From Hungateiclostridiaceae bacterium UBA3922 (lineage in GTDB: Bacteria; Bacillota; Clostridia; Acetivibrionales; DTU013), in NCBI GenBank assembly GCA_002386045.1, contig DGEQ01000037.1, positions 5,672-11,368 on the forward strand: a DNA stretch of 5,697 bases, written 5' to 3'. Under the pieces are notes generated by a model. That model saw only the letters and a list, made by a program, of their open reading frames with translations, ran no database searches and was not told the DNA's origin. This document shows, in pieces, positions 5,679 through 5,697 of this stretch; positions within the stretch are counted from its first letter, which is position 1, and each line of letters starts with the position of its first letter. The position numbers and the translations under genes are program-made.

Positions 5679-5697
5679 CTGTCTCTTATACACATCT
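5679..5697 (-). other. Tn5 mosaic end (Nextera adapter remnant)
   Basis: The final 19 bases, CTGTCTCTTATACACATCT, are the exact reverse complement of the Tn5 mosaic end AGATGTGTATAAGAGACAG used in tagmentation libraries. Their position at the very end of the contig indicates untrimmed adapter rather than a natural transposon. Genomic sequence should be taken to end at about 5678. Confidence 0.97.

Overview
The window looks like a short contig from a spore-forming Clostridia-type Firmicute. The reasons are a recognisable SpoIIR, a Ctp protease with a peptidoglycan-binding tail, strong AGGAGG-like ribosome binding sites, and textbook TTGACA/TATAAT promoters. I cannot name the genus. All four convincing genes lie on the minus strand, so transcription runs from high to low coordinates: ctp (4069-5553), spoIIR (3168-3899), guaB (1206-2708) and greA (391-867).

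Layout from left to right. Positions 1-127 hold a cluster of GGGGACAG-type repeats. A gene-poor stretch follows, then a 14-bp hairpin (310-344) that probably ends greA transcription. greA is preceded by a long leader with a GC-rich, hairpin-filled core and a perfect-consensus promoter (1121-1149). guaB encodes a 500-residue IMP dehydrogenase that closely resembles the enzyme of the protist Tritrichomonas foetus, including residue numbering, rather than the common bacterial type. It has its own consensus promoter (2784-2812). A second repeat cluster (2827-3162) separates guaB from spoIIR and includes a nested palindrome. Between spoIIR and ctp sits a compact element in which a terminator hairpin, an outer inverted repeat and a possible sigma-F promoter overlap. 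A third repeat cluster (5604-5678) lies just upstream of ctp.

The genes do not form one obvious pathway. greA (transcript-cleavage factor) and guaB (first committed step of GMP synthesis) are housekeeping genes, each with its own promoter. SpoIIR is the forespore signal that triggers pro-sigma-E processing, and Ctp-family proteases act outside the membrane, in some sporulators in sigma-K activation. The spoIIR/ctp pair therefore has a possible sporulation-signalling theme.

The last 19 bases (5679-5697) are the Tn5 mosaic end used in Nextera libraries and are almost certainly adapter, not genome. Both contig ends lie in the GGGGACAG repeat family, as expected if assembly broke at a dispersed repeat. 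I found no CRISPR, tRNA, rRNA, transposase gene or defence system. The least explained items are the repeat family, the greA leader and the spoIIR upstream element.
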